Below, piece by piece: positions 1-11,267 of a stretch of DNA of 64,000 nucleotides; position 1 is the stretch's first letter; every line of letters begins with the position of its first letter. Position numbers and translations under genes: made by a program. The stretch is from Micractinium sp. NFX-FRZ (taxonomy: Eukaryota; Chlorophyta; Trebouxiophyceae; Chlorellales; Chlorellaceae). A model generated the notes under the pieces. It did no database searches. It was not told where the DNA came from and saw only the letters and a list, made by a program, of their open reading frames with translations. The stretch covers positions 62,001-126,000 of the forward strand of contig JAPTJF010000139.1 in assembly GCA_029339195.1 (NCBI GenBank), given 5' to 3'.

Positions 1-2598
1 GCGGGTGCTGAGCGCGTTGGCGCAAGCATGCTTCTGACAGGTGGGTGGGTTGGCGGGTGTGGGGGTTGCTGCTTGGGTGCTGCAGAGGAGTGGGTGGGCT
101 GGTGCTGAGCAGCATGCCTTATCATTTCAATTCCAGATGCAACATGCCAGTGCAATTTTCCATGCCATCTGTCAACTGTCCCATTCCACCTGCGCTGACC
201 GCCCCCTGTCCGCAGGCTCGGAGCAGCTGACGCTGAGCTTGCAGGACCAGCAGGCGCTGGCTCAGCAGCTGGCAGAGCAGGAGCTGCTTGTCAAGGCGCT
301 GAACGCAGAAAACGAGCTGGCCGTAGCGCGCATGAAGCAGCAGGCGGCAGATCAGCAGCGGCAGGCGGCCGAGGCGGCGCAGCAAGTGGAGGAGCTGCAG
401 CAGGCGCTGGCCCAGGCGCAGGCGGAGCGCGCGCGGCAACTGCCAGGCACCCCTGCTGTGGACGCTGCGCGCCTGACAGAGCTGCTGCGGCTGCAGGGGG
501 AGGTGGAGAGCGTGCGTTCGGCGGCGTGGCAGCGGGAGCGAGAGCTGCAGCAGCAGGTGCAAGCTGGGGCCACGGGGATGCTGCGTAGCTGCATCTGAGT
601 TGAGGGCGCCTGTGTGCATGCATCTCATCAGCCCACTTCTTTATGTGCGTGCTTCTTTGCGGCTTTGCACCCCAGCGCACCAACATGGCGTGATGCATCG
701 CTCCTCCTGCAGGTTGAGCAGCTTCAGCGGCAGCTGCACGATGCGCAGCAGCGGCAGGTGGAGGCAGCAGGACCCTGCGCAGCGCTGCATCAGGCGCAAG
801 CGCAACTGGCAGAAAGCGATGCGCTGGTGCAGCAGCAGGCGCGGGTGATCGCACAACTGGAGCAGCAGCTGCTGTCTCAGGATGCAGATGCCGGCAGCAG
901 CGGTGATGGTGCAGGCACATGGCAGCAACAGCAGCTGGAGGCTGAGAACGCCTCTCTGCGGCAGGCGCTGGTGGAGGCGCAGTCGCGGCTGCAGCCGGCA
1001 GCAAGTGGCGAGCTGAGGGCAGGGACTGGAGAGTTTGGCGGCCAGCAGCTGGAAGAGCTGCAGGCCAAGCTGGCACGCCTGCAGGACGCCCTGTCCCTCA
1101 AGGAGGCGCAGCACCAGCGCCAACTGCGTGCCCTGCGGCATGAGCACGAGCGCCTGCGCGTGGATCAGGGCATCAGGTGCGCCGCAGGGTGGAGCTTGGG
1201 GATGCAACCCGCGGATGTGGAAGGTGCATGGGAACTTCGCAAATGTTTACCTCCCTACCTCCCTTTCTGCGCATCATGCTCAGGCTCATGCCATGCCATG
1301 CTGTGCTCATGCTAATGCTAAAGCATGACTAATGTCACAAGCGCATGCTGCTCCGCATGTCATGTTCTTGCAGAGCGGCCAGCAAGGCCGGCGCAGCGCG
1401 TGTGCGGGAGCTGGAGGCCCAGCTGCAGCAGGAGCGTGAGGCCTCAGCCCGCAAGCTGCGCCTGCTGGAGGCACGGCTCAAGGTGAGGGGAGGAGGTGGG
1501 GATTGGGCGGTGGGGACAAGGCACGCGGAGCGGCACTGGTAAGACACAGACACGGCAAGCAGCGTAGCCTGCTGAGCATGCTCATTGCTGACATTTCATG
1601 TGACAAGAATGCAGGAGGCGGAGGCGAGCAGCACGAGGGCAAAGGCAGCGCCGCCGCCCAGAGCTGGCAGCACACCTGCAGCCAGCAGCCTGGGCACCCG
1701 CACCCCGGCACCCGCCCGCCCAGCAGGCAGGGCGGCTGCGGCTCAGCACGAGGCGCTGCTTGCAGCCACCACTCAGCTGCAGCAGAAGGAGCAGCGTGTG
1801 CGGCGGCTGGAGAGCGAGCTTGCCAAGAGGGATGCTGAGCTGGAAGCGCTGCAGCGCCAGGCGGCTGTAGCCGACGAGCAGGCCAATGCAGCAGCAGAGC
1901 GCGAGGTTGCTACACAGGGGGAAGTGGCTGCGCTGCGGCAGGCGGTGGCAGAGGTGGCGGCAGCCAATGACGGGCTTCAGGTGCAGGTCAGGCAGGCGCT
2001 GCAGAAGGAGCAGGCTGCGCAGCGCCAGCTGGCGGCCCAGCAGCAGCAGCTGGAGGAGTGGCAGCAGCAGGAAGAGCGCCTGAGGGAGGCAGAGGCGGCA
2101 CTGGCAGAGCTGCAGCGGGCGCAGGAGGAGCGGACTGAAGCAGCAGCCTCGGAGCAGCTACGCAGGCAGCAGCAGCAAGCAGCGTTGGAGGAGCAGGCGA
2201 GGGCGGCGGGGCGGCAGGCGGCAACGGCGGAGTGGCGCCCGCAGGTGGAGGCAGCGGAGGCTGCTGCAGCAGAGTGGCGAGCCCGGGTGGGCAGGTTGGA
2301 AGCGGACCTGAGGAGCGCCCGGGCAGGGCTGCCTTGGGTGCCCAGCGCTGCCGACTTTGCAGCCCTAGAGCGGCGCATGGTGGAGGTGGAGGCAGCAGCG
2401 CAGTGCCGGGAGGCGCACTGGCGCAGCGTGGCGGAGGACAGCGCACATGCTGCGGCAATGGAGCAACGGCGGCTGCGGATGGCTTTCGAGGGAGACATGG
2501 CAGCTAAGCAGCAGCAGGTGGATGACTTCAGGAGGCAGTTGGGCGGGCTGCTGGCTGCGGCACGCGCGCTGCACGCTGCAGGGGGCAGCTGCGGGTAG
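1..2598 (+). CDS. Long coiled-coil protein, 5' partial
   Basis: Exons <1..40, 216..556, 713..1176, 1374..1482 and 1615..2598 join in one frame to at least 645 codons ending in TAG. Every intron is GT-AG and phases match across all joins. The protein is almost entirely Gln/Glu/Ala/Leu/Arg heptad-like sequence (for example LQDQQALAQQLAEQELL and ARVRELEAQLQQEREA), so it should form a long alpha-helical coiled coil. No catalytic motif or membrane segment is visible. Such proteins often serve as cytoskeletal, centrosomal or Golgi tethers, but nothing here decides between them. The start codon lies left of the window. Long antisense open frames across it are codon-composition shadows. Function unknown; the gene itself is secure. 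Confidence 0.8.
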
Positions 2599-2964
2599 GC
2601 AAGAGAGAGGGGGCATGGCGGTGGGAGCTGAGCAGGCACCCCACCCCAGGCCAACTACTATCATGCCCATGTTCGACATTTGTTCCTATGTTCACTCTCT
2701 GGCCTGAAGTACTATGCTTGAGGGTTAATAGGTACTAACAAAGCAAGAAATGAGGCCAACATTTTCAGGAATCACGAATCATCATGTGCGCGCGTACAAA
2801 TCAATCAACAAGGGTTGCTGTACGGATCAATTAATCCACAACTACTGTCGGACCTGGGTTAAAAAGTTGGGCAGAGCAGAGCACCAGCGCTGTCCGGCTT
2901 GTGCTGCCATATGCAACGCTGCCAGCCGCCCCACACTCCTTCTTTACTGGCGGCCCTCCTGCCG
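2599..2964. other. Convergent intergenic, 3' ends
   Basis: This is 366 bp between the stop of the coiled-coil gene and the stop of the Cys-rich gene. It should hold both 3' UTRs. It is less GC-rich than the coding DNA around it. I saw no ORF, RNA gene or TGTAA signal. Confidence 0.6.
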
Positions 2965-5813
2965 TCAGCATGCGCCATGCTTCTCAGCATCGCCGGGGCC
3001 ACACTGCAGGGCATAGCAGGGTGATCTGGTGAGCAAGCCAGCTTAACAGCAGCCATGCGCCCTCCTTCTTAACCGCCACGTGTGCACACAACCGCACAAG
3101 GGTGTTGGTGCGGCACAGCCAGCAGGAGGCCAGGCTGGCGCCAGCGGGGCACCCACCTTGTTGCATGCTCGAGTGCCCTCATCCATCCAGCGTCCATCTT
3201 CGCACTGATCACACCCGTTGGCCCGGTTGCGGTTGCACGTGCTGCACCCCTCGTTGCACCGCTTGCAGGTGCCGGTGGGGGCATCAAGATAGAAGCCAGA
3301 GGCACAGCCCTCGGGGTCACACCTGCCCGGCATTGCCGCCGAGCACACAAGGCAGTTGGGCACAGGCAGGGCCGGGTGGGGTGGGATGGTCGCTTGTGTG
3401 GGGGCGGATGGGGAGGTGTGCAGCTGGGGTTTTACAACATTTCCATAACCAGGTTCCTGGAAAGCGCTCGGGCACGGCTACCACTTGGTGACTGGGCATG
3501 CATGCGCTGGCCACGGACTGGGACTGCAGGATCGCACCAAACGATGCATGCAAGTGGGCCCCCACCATTTCTTGACCTCACCTGCAGCCGGCGACCCTCC
3601 TCGCACTCTTCACAGGTGTCTGGGTCGTTGGGGCAGCTATCACACGCGTCCACTGTGCAGGCCACGCACGTCTTTGTCTTGGAATCGAGCGCGCCCCGTA
3701 TGCACTCGGTGCAACCGTCCTCGGTGCAGGCCCGGCACCCCTTGGGGCATGCAGTGCTGCAGGGGTTGCAGGTGGGGGCGGCACAGGGCAGGAGAGGGTG
3801 TGTTGGGCGATTGATGACCCCGCACACAGGGTAGGAGGCACGTGCACGTGCGGTTGGACCCTTGGTGAGTAGGAGGGATGCAAAGGTGGTGGGCAGGCGG
3901 GCGGGCAAGTGCATCGCAAGGGAGGCCAAGTAGGCAGGCAGGGCGGCAGGCCCGCCTGCCGCAGCGGCCGCTCCCACTGTTGCCAGTCGCAGATGCGGCA
4001 GTGGTGCGGACAAAACACACGGCTGTGGCATCAGCATCAGCAAAGCATCAGCATCGGCAGCTACAGCAGAGCCTCAGCATCGGCAGCAACAGCAGGAGGC
4101 TGGGCAGCAGCAGCAGCCGGGCAGCGGCAGCCGGGCAGCGGCGGCTGCAGGCAGCCCACCAGTTGCCGGTGTTTGGGTCAACAAAGACCCCCTCTGACAT
4201 CAAGGGGCGTGGCTGGATACACTCGGTGCAGGTGTTGAGGTCCCCTGCAGACAGGACCAAAGGAAGCTGTGTAACAAGATTAGAACAGGGGCGGGCTTGC
4301 TTCGTGGAACCCAGGCAGGCAGGCGGCAAGCCAGCATGCGGTGTGTGTGTGTGTGTGCATGCATCAGTGTTATCAGTGCAACATTGCTGCCCAGCATGCA
4401 GTGCCCCGAGCCCACCCCCTGTATGCGCACCGTCGCATGCGCTGCATCCCTCGACCCTGCAGAAGGTAGGGGGGCGCAGGAAGGGGGCTGCGGTTGGCAG
4501 CGGGGCGTGCTGAGCGCTCGTGGAGCGGCGGGCGAAGCAGGGTGCAGCGCTTGGCACACTGCCCCGCAGCAGCCAGGCATGCCTCTGCCCCGGCAGCGAG
4601 AGGCAGGGGGCAGCGCTTGGTGCACTCAGTGCACTACCGACACCGGGCAGGCCCCCTGCCCCTGCTGTGCCCGCTGAGCGGCAAACACTTTGTGGGAGAT
4701 TCAAAACGGGCAGCCCAGATCTTAGAGGCACAAATGCATTCCAATTTCAGCCCTGCTTGAGTAATCGTACCTGCAGGGGCGGCACTCGCCGTCCACCAGG
4801 CCTAGGCCATCACGGCATGTGGTGGTCTTTCCAGTCAAATCGTCGCAGGCGGCGGCGCCGCCAGCAGGGCACAGGGAGCAGGTCCCCTGCTTCGTCAGGT
4901 AGTACCCCGTGCACCTGCGGCTGATGCAATAGCTGTCGCTGCAGCGGGAGGAGCGGGGAGGGGGAGGGGAAGGAATTGCACCAACAATGTGGGTTGGCAG
5001 GCCTCAAAGGGAGGGAGGAGCAGTGCTGACGAGCTCAAGAGGCCCAAAGAAGTGGTGGGATGAGGAGGCGGGCGGCAGCGGGGGCAGCGGTGCACCGGTG
5101 GCCGACGTGCAAGCAAGCACCGAGCAGCGGCGGGAGCCCCAGGCTGTCACTGTGCCGCACCATTGCAGGCAGACCGGTCGGGCTTGCAGCGGCGGCAGGA
5201 TCCCTCCCAGGGCCCATCCACGGTGACGTTGCACTGAGGCAGCAGGAGGGGGTGGGGCGGGCAGGAGGTGAGCACACGTGGGGCGCACAAGTGCAAACGC
5301 GCCAGCGTGAGCCAGCAGAGCGCTGGGCGGCCGACCACAGCATGGGGACACATACAAGAAGCACTGCCTTTCCCCTTGACATGTTAAGCCGTCTTAGTTG
5401 CGGTGGTGAGGCAGGCGCATTGCGAGGCCCCATACAAACCAGACAGCACCCCATGCGCGGCCGCCGCACCACTCGTTCCCGCCGCCGCACGGCCCACTGC
5501 CAGCTGGCAACCAGGGGCTCACTTTGACACACACTCCAGAGTCATCCACCCAGGCAATGGGTTACTCGTGGCACTGAAGGCAGCGGCTTCCATCGGCGGC
5601 GCACTTGGCGCAGCCGCTGGCATCCGAGTCTTCGCTTGCCTGGCACTGTGCGGCAGCCGCCGCGCCTGCCGGGGCGGTCCAGGGGGTGGACGGGGAGGTG
5701 GGTCAGTGAGGCTCAGGCGGGCGCACAACCCGGCAATCTGCATCGAACTGGACACGACATGCGCTTCCCTCACCTGCTGCCACAAGGAGGCAGGCCAACA
5801 GAAGCGTGCGCAT
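2965..5813 (-). pseudogene. Secreted Cys-rich furin-like repeat protein with in-frame stop at codon 48
   Basis: Nine exons read from the right: 5774..5813, 5523..5665, 5151..5233, 4771..4938, 4431..4456, 4160..4244, 3582..3756, 3157..3423, 2965..3003. They total 1026 nt (342 codons) with every phase matching. The product starts MRTLLLACLLVAAG, a clear signal peptide. It continues as furin-like or growth-factor-receptor-type Cys repeats such as CTACPKGCRACTEDGCTEC and CNEGCSTCNRNRANGCDQC, ending in EKHGAC. Codon 48 (plus strand 5562-5564) is TAA, inside coding-like sequence: CLQCHE, stop, then AWVDDSGVCVK followed by a good donor GTGAGC. No alternative splice removes the stop and keeps phase. 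It may be a recent nonsense allele, a sequencing error or a read-through site. The remainder is intact, so a working secreted or surface protein in other strains is plausible. Confidence 0.72.
4030..4135. repeat. Short tandem repeat AGCATCGGCAGC-like
   Basis: Imperfect copies of a roughly 12-nt CAGCATCGGCAG motif fill an intron of the Cys-rich gene. There is no coding sense in the gene frame. Confidence 0.6.
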
Positions 5814-6226
5814 GGCGGTCGGAGCTGGGCGAACGCGGGTTGCGAGCGTCGGGGCAGGGCTTTAAGCCCAGAACCTTTGCCTTCTTTTCAATTGAACCTC
5901 TGTCAGAGCGAGTCAGAAACGGGCGAGCACGAACTGGGCAGACGAACACGCCTGCAGGTGCCAAGCTGGCGCCGCCAGCTGCCCAGCAAGCCGCCCTGGC
6001 TAGCAGCTGCACAGCTGCACAGCTGCACTTCGTGGCAGGAAAGTGCACACATGACAAAGCTTCCTGCAGCTTGCTGCTACCGGCTGCTGCCATGGAGGTG
6101 TCTGTGAGCCACGGCGGCAACCAAGGCGGGCAGGCCCTGATAACAGCGGCGACCCAGGCGGGCAGGCGCTGCTAGGCTAACACCGTCACGGTGCACAGCC
6201 CTCCTCTTCTCTGTTTCTTTACCATG

Positions 6227-6231
6227 TTACA
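6227..6231 (-). terminator. TGTAA poly(A) signal
   Basis: Minus-strand TGTAA, about 330 nt past the LEA-like stop codon. TGTAA is the common polyadenylation signal of green algae. Confidence 0.45.
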
Positions 6232-6306
6232 AGCAGTCGGTCCGTGCAAGCAACGCAGGGAGTGGGTTCATTGGGTGTGAGACGGTTCAACAACAGCAGA
6301 GAAGAA

Positions 6307-6326
6307 GGGGGGGGGGGGGGGGGGGG
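6307..6326 (+). repeat. Poly-G tract, 20 G
   Basis: An uninterrupted run of 20 G in the 3' flank of the LEA-like gene. It is likely length-variable and may be an assembly weak point. Confidence 0.95.
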
Positions 6327-6557
6327 AATTGGTTCCGGGGCTACGTTCGATAAGCACAGCAGGCAAAGGCCAGGGGAGGGAGTAGGTTGTGTTGTCAGAG
6401 CGCCACACCACTCAGGTGGAGCGGCAGCCTCTTCACTTCACTCGCTCACTAAGAGATCGAGCTTTTGTTTGCTATAGGCCGGGCTGTTCTCAGCCCGGCC
6501 CATGTGGGCACAGCCTGGCTCCCAGGCCCTCGCCTCGCCGTGCTTCCAGCTGGCTCC

Positions 6558-8037
6558 TTAGCGGGTGGGGTCGGCGCCGGGGCGGGTGGCCTCGTCGGCA
6601 CGGTTCTTGGCGGACTGCAGGAACGGGGCAGCGCAGGGGGCGGGTGGGTGCGGCGGGCAGGCCAACGGAAGGCGAGCGGGGCGGCGGCACCCGTGCGCGG
6701 CTAGCAGCTCTGTCAACACGCCTCTGGGTTTTGGTCTCCTTGCCAGGAGCACCGACCTGCCCTGAACCCTCTGCCCCTGCCAAGAGCGAATGTTGGCCAC
6801 CCCTCCCTGGCGGGGTGTGCGGGCCTCACCTGTGCGGTCTCCTGCATTCCGTGCTTGGCCTGGTCGACGGTCTCGCCTGCATGGTGGGAGAAACGGAACA
6901 GAGGGTGGAGGGTGAAGGGTCGCCTTGAAAGGTATCCCCCGCGTGGGCGCAGGTGGGTAGGAATGTGGGGCTGGGATGAGGCGGGTGGGTGAGCGGGTGT
7001 GCAGGCAAGCAGGAGTCCGCGCAGGCGCATGGGTGGATGGGTAGGTGTGTGCAGGATGTTTGGGGTGAGGCGGGCACAGTGGGGAGGTGCCCCGGCAACA
7101 GCAGTGACACAGCCCTAGCACAGTGAACGGAGGCACCAGCGCCAGCACCACTCGTGTGCATTGCCTTGCATGCTCCGCCCCCATCTGCCCTGCGCCCCCC
7201 ACCCCCGCCCCAGGCCCACCCTCGCTCACCGGCGCGGTGCTGCATCTCAGCGGCCTTGCCCTTGGTCTGAAGAGAGAGGAGGGTATTTGGGGGGAGGAGG
7301 AGAGCTGGGTTAGTTGCGCAACACGGTGGGACGACACATGACTGGGGTAAGGGCGGTCTTGCGTGCTGTGGGAGGGAGCGGAGGGTGGCGTCTGTCCCGA
7401 CCGCGCCCCACCTGCTTTCACTACTCCCCCGGCGGCCCGGCATCACCTGCTCCCATGCAGAGCCAGACTGCGGCTGGGCCTGCTCGGCCTTCTGCTGGGC
7501 CATCCCCGTCAGCTGCAGGGAAGAAAGTAGAAGACAGCAATCCTCGTCAGCAGACAGAGAGGGAGGAGGGGCGATGCACGAGCCGGGATGAGGCTCACGG
7601 GTGGCACATGATGCAGGAGGTTTGCAGAATCTCAGAGGGTTTCCTCTGGTGGTGGCGGCAGGCAGGCAGGCAAGCAGGCAGGCAGGCAGGGCCGCGCCAG
7701 TTTGCCGCCGGCGCCTAGGTTCGCCCGCCCCACCGCGCCCGCACAAAAGCGCCCGCTCACCTCGCCAGCCTTCTGCGTGGCGGCATCCAGAGTCTCGGTG
7801 GCCTTGTCACGGGCGGCCGCCATGGTCTCCGAGATCTGCGAGCCGGGCATGCGGGGGGGAACGAGAGGTTGAGCGACAGGCAGGGTGTCTGGCGGCGGCC
7901 GCCGGCCCCCTGACGCCTCTGCAGTCCTGGGGCGCGCTGCTGCCGACGAACTGGCGTTGTGCTTGCCACACTCGGCACGGTGAAGCCAGCGCGGGGCGTA
8001 CCTGCTCGGTGATGGGCTTGCTGGGCTGGCCGGACAT
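6558..8037 (-). CDS. LEA-like (group 3) protein, 105 aa
   Basis: Exons from the right: 8002..8037, 7761..7835, 7447..7512, 7230..7266, 6830..6876, 6558..6614. They give 105 residues and TAA, all in phase with GT-AG introns. The product is hydrophilic, rich in Ala/Lys/Glu/Thr and lacks Cys. Repeated amphipathic blocks such as ARDKATETLDAATQKAGE, KGKAAEMQHRAGETVDQAKH and SAKNRADEA match the 11-mer periodicity of group 3 LEA (LEA_4) proteins. These are disordered in solution, fold on drying or freezing, and protect membranes and proteins. Chlorella is known to make cold-inducible LEA proteins of this type. There is no targeting peptide. The gene is head-to-head with a glutathione S-transferase, which suggests shared stress control. 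Family assignment is by composition and repeat, not by a signature motif. Confidence 0.72.
7658..7690. repeat. (GGCA)n microsatellite
   Basis: About eight GGCA/AGCA units in LEA intron 2. Similar runs occur at about 31226-31245 and 55152-55171. Confidence 0.85.
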
Positions 8038-8293
8038 GGTGGGGCTGTGGGGTGCCTTGGACGGGTTGGGAGGTGGTCGGAAGAGAGCAAGCGGGCCTTG
8101 GAAGCGGGAAGTGAGTGCGAAATGAGGCCGAAACAACCGCGATGCGCTTTCATGCAGACGTTGGAAGCTGACGAGGCCAGCTGCATGGGACATGCACATG
8201 CTGGGCCGCCCAGTCGAATCGGGGAGCTGCCCTTGTCACTGCGAGCAGCAAAGCTACCTGTAGCTCCACTGAGCCGTTCGGGCAGCCGGAACC
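8038..8293. promoter_or_regulatory. Divergent promoter, LEA-like / GST
   Basis: 256 bp separate the two start codons, so both promoters must lie here or overlap the first exons. No TATA box is obvious. Expression data would show whether the pair responds together. Confidence 0.5.
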
Positions 8294-10923
8294 ATGGCAG
8301 CGCTGGCGGCCTCCGCCAACACAAACTACACCTTGTACACTGCAGCGACCCCCAATGGTGCTTGCCGGAGGCTGACCATGCCTGCACAGCCCCTCCGAGA
8401 GCAGCCTGGGAGGGCGGGGAGGGCAGCAGGCACTGCCGCCCGCCGCCCCGCGCACACGCACGCCGCAACCGCCTTTGGGGGCTGAGAACACGCCGCATGC
8501 ACATGTGTGCATCCATCCATCCTCTCGGTGTGGGTGGGATTCTATTCCTGCAGGGTGGAAGGCCAGCATTTGCCTGGAGGAGCTAGGGCTGGATGTGAGT
8601 GGGGGGCATGTTGTAAGAGGGTCAATCTTCCTCATCCAGAGGCCTGCTCCCGCCATGCCAGTCACCCTGCGCCGCTCAATCCGGCACGCTCCGCCGCTGC
8701 CATGACGTGCCTGTCCCACGCCCGTGCAGCTGCCACGCGCCTGTGATGCCTGTTCTCAGTCTGAAGGATGGCAACTGGCGGCAGCAAGCAGCCCAGTGCC
8801 TCTTCCTCTCCCGCCGGCGCGCCTGCGCTGCAGTACGGAGTGCACCACATCGCGCTGTCCAAGGGGGAGCAGAAGGAGGAGTGGTTCCTGAATCTCAACC
8901 CAAACGGACGCATCCCAGCCTTAGGCAAGTGCCCCACCCATCACGCGCTGTGGTCATGGCACACCGTGTGTGCCATCTGCCGTGACGTTTGCCTGTGTGG
9001 CCGCCCCTGTTTGCTGTTCCACCTGCCGGCCTGACTTCCCAACTTCACGAGGGACTTGCCTGCCCTGCCCTCGGCCCCCCGGCCTCCCCACACCGCTGCC
9101 CTGCCGTCCACTCCCTCCCGTCCCTCCCTCCATTCTCCATGCCACCGCCGGCTTGCCTGCAGTTGCAAAGCGCGGTTCCCAAGTGCAGCACCCATTGTAC
9201 CCTTCACTCTTCCCTACCCTCCCTCCCTGGTTCACCCCTCCCTTGATCACTTTTCCCTCCACCTCACCCCTCCCTCCATCAGTGGACCACAGCGCCGATG
9301 ACTTGCCCGTGTTTGAGAGCGGGGCCATCCTGCAGCACCTGGCGGAGCAGGATCCCCAGCACCGCCTGCTGCCGCTGGGCGGCCGCCAGCGGGCGGAGGT
9401 CCTGTCCTGGCTCTTCTGGCAGATGGTGGGGCATGCGCTGGGCCATAAGAGTGGAAGTGCAACAGTATCTGTTGTCTGTTAATGTGCAGTGTGATTTGCC
9501 GCTAGGTTGGCGGGGCAGCAGCTGGCAACCTGACTGCGCTCCCCTCTGCCTGCATGCCGGCAGTTACGTAAGAGCAATCTATGTCTCACATCCCTTTGCG
9601 CTGCCAGGGAGGGCTGGGACCCATGGGGGGCCAGGCGGACTGGTTTCTGCTGATGGCGCCCGAGCGCTCGGAGCTGGGCATCAAGCGGTACGTGGGAGAG
9701 GCGGAGCGCCTGCTGAGGTGAGGTCCGCACGCCAGCGGTGCAATTAGGGTTTTCCAGGTACTTGCCGTGCATGTGCGGATGCGTGTGCTTTGAGCGCTCG
9801 GTTCCAGGCTGTGGGACGCTTGTGAGAAACGAGACGTGGACGCCCCCTGATATGAGGCATGGGCAGGGGTGCATGGTAGTGCCGCCCTGCCCACCCCTGC
9901 TCCATCCCTGAAGAAGCTTTGCCTGGGCAGGGGTTAGGAGGCGCGTTCGCGGCCCTCCACTGCAGGCACCTCCGCTGTGCTGTGCGTGCTGTGCCATGTC
10001 TGTATTACCCTGGCTGGCTCCCTCCGTCCCTCGCGGGGCTGTCCACCCACTGCTGTGCCGCCTGCCTGCCCCTGCTGCAGCGTGATGGACCGCCGGCTGG
10101 AGGGGCGGGACTGGCTGGCTGCGGAGCAGTACAGCATCGCCGACATTGCTGCCTTCCCCTGGGTGCTGATGCACGACCTGTGGGGTGAGCAATCGAGTGG
10201 GGATTAAACAGACGGGACCAGGGTTTCAAAGGCCGCTGCCTGCACAAGCACTGCTGAGGTGGCCGATGTGGCAAGTCAGTAGGTGGGTGGGGACCTGGCT
10301 CAGCTGGCTGGGGTGAGCATTGCTGACGCGGCCGACTTCCCACGGGGTGCTGGTGCACGACCTGGATGGCGCGCGATGCGGTGTTGATTTGGTGTGTGGA
10401 CTTGACCCCGCCTTGAGCTTCTTGAGCCACCCAAACACACCACAACAAGACCCTCTGCCCCTTGTATCACGCAGGCATCTCCCTGAAGGCGTCCCACCCC
10501 AACGTGCGCGCCTGGGTGGACCGCATCAAGGCGCGGCCAGCGGTGCAGCGTGGGCTGAACGTGCCAGACGCCAACATGGTGCTGCAGCACACCGGTGGGT
10601 CAGGGCGGGCTTGCCCTCCCATCGGTTTTTGTGTGTCTCATCCTGATCCCTTCACCGCACACAATAAATTCTGTTAGAGGCCAACATCTGGCCCTACGGC
10701 ACACAGTTGGCAGACCGTGCCCCTGTGGCAGCCTCTGATGCTGAATTAGCACTGAACTGAACCTAACTCAACTCAACAATGACGGCAGGACCCGGGGCTA
10801 CCGTCTAATGCTGACCCTGCCCGCGTCGCCCCCTGAACGTCTGCAGAAACGTGGCGCGACTTCCTGGGCCGCGCCCGGAGTGCCCTGGAAGGCATCCGCC
10901 CCTTCCCTGAGCCAGAAGAGTGA
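8294..10923 (+). CDS. Glutathione S-transferase, 249 aa
   Basis: Exons 8294..8357, 8554..8594, 8834..8924, 9283..9425, 9608..9717, 10081..10184, 10475..10594, 10847..10923 give 249 residues and TGA. The thioredoxin-fold N domain reads YTLYTAATPNGWKASICLEE, then NPNGRIPALVDH (cis-Pro) and ESGAILQHLAE, the Glu-Ser glutathione gamma-glutamyl contact. The helical C domain has YSIADIAAFPW, the N-capping box typical of GSTs. This arrangement resembles the bacterial YfcG/YghU-like and fungal Ure2p-like group that uses Asn or Thr near the N-terminus; that assignment is inference. It should conjugate or reduce electrophiles and disulfides in the cytosol. Intron 3 begins GCAAGT rather than GT. Intron 6 carries a decayed copy of exon 6. 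Confidence 0.9.
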
Positions 10924-11267
10924 CAGCTGGCAGGGGCCGGAAGGCAGGGGCGCAGGGAGAGGGCTGTGCAGGCAGGCAGCTTCCAAGGCTGGTGAATGCC
11001 TTGCATTTGAGGATAGTTGCGGCGTTGCTCTGCCTGCTCTAGCCAGCTTGCTTGCTTACAGCAATCGTGCTCATGGCAACAGCGTAGCAGTGTTGACATG
11101 CAACGTTAGGCACCAACGTGTGAACGGGCAGGGCAGGCCCAAGGTGGCGTGGGGCAGCAAAGGCTTCAGCCCACGAGCTCTCCTCCACACACATCCAGCT
11201 GTCAACTCATGCCGGCATCACACGCGCTCACAGAGCAGCCTGCGACGGCTGCCTGCGCTGCCGCCGT
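10924..11267. other. Convergent intergenic, 3' ends
   Basis: 344 bp between the GST and L1 stops. It contains a minus-strand TGTAA at 11056-11060 suited to the L1 gene. No gene seen. Confidence 0.5.
11056..11060 (-). terminator. TGTAA poly(A) signal
   Basis: Minus-strand TGTAA, about 208 nt downstream of the L1 stop codon. Confidence 0.45.

Larger units (their letters stand above)
5814..6557. other. Intergenic: promoter of Cys-rich gene and 3' UTR of LEA gene
   Basis: This is 744 bp between two minus-strand genes. The left part is the upstream region of the Cys-rich gene and the right part is the 3' UTR of the LEA-like gene. It holds a minus-strand TGTAA at 6227-6231 and a 20-G run at 6307-6326. 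I saw no gene. Confidence 0.5.

Noticed and set aside
122..2654. Long Pro/Ala/Arg-rich open frames on the minus strand across the coiled-coil gene
   Set aside because: They mirror the GC-rich CAG/GCG codons of the sense exons and run through introns without splice logic.
4048..4160. Extension of Cys-rich exon 6 through an Ala/Leu-rich frame
   Set aside because: The donor at 4159 joins exon 7 in phase and rebuilds a Cys codon; the extension is repeat DNA.
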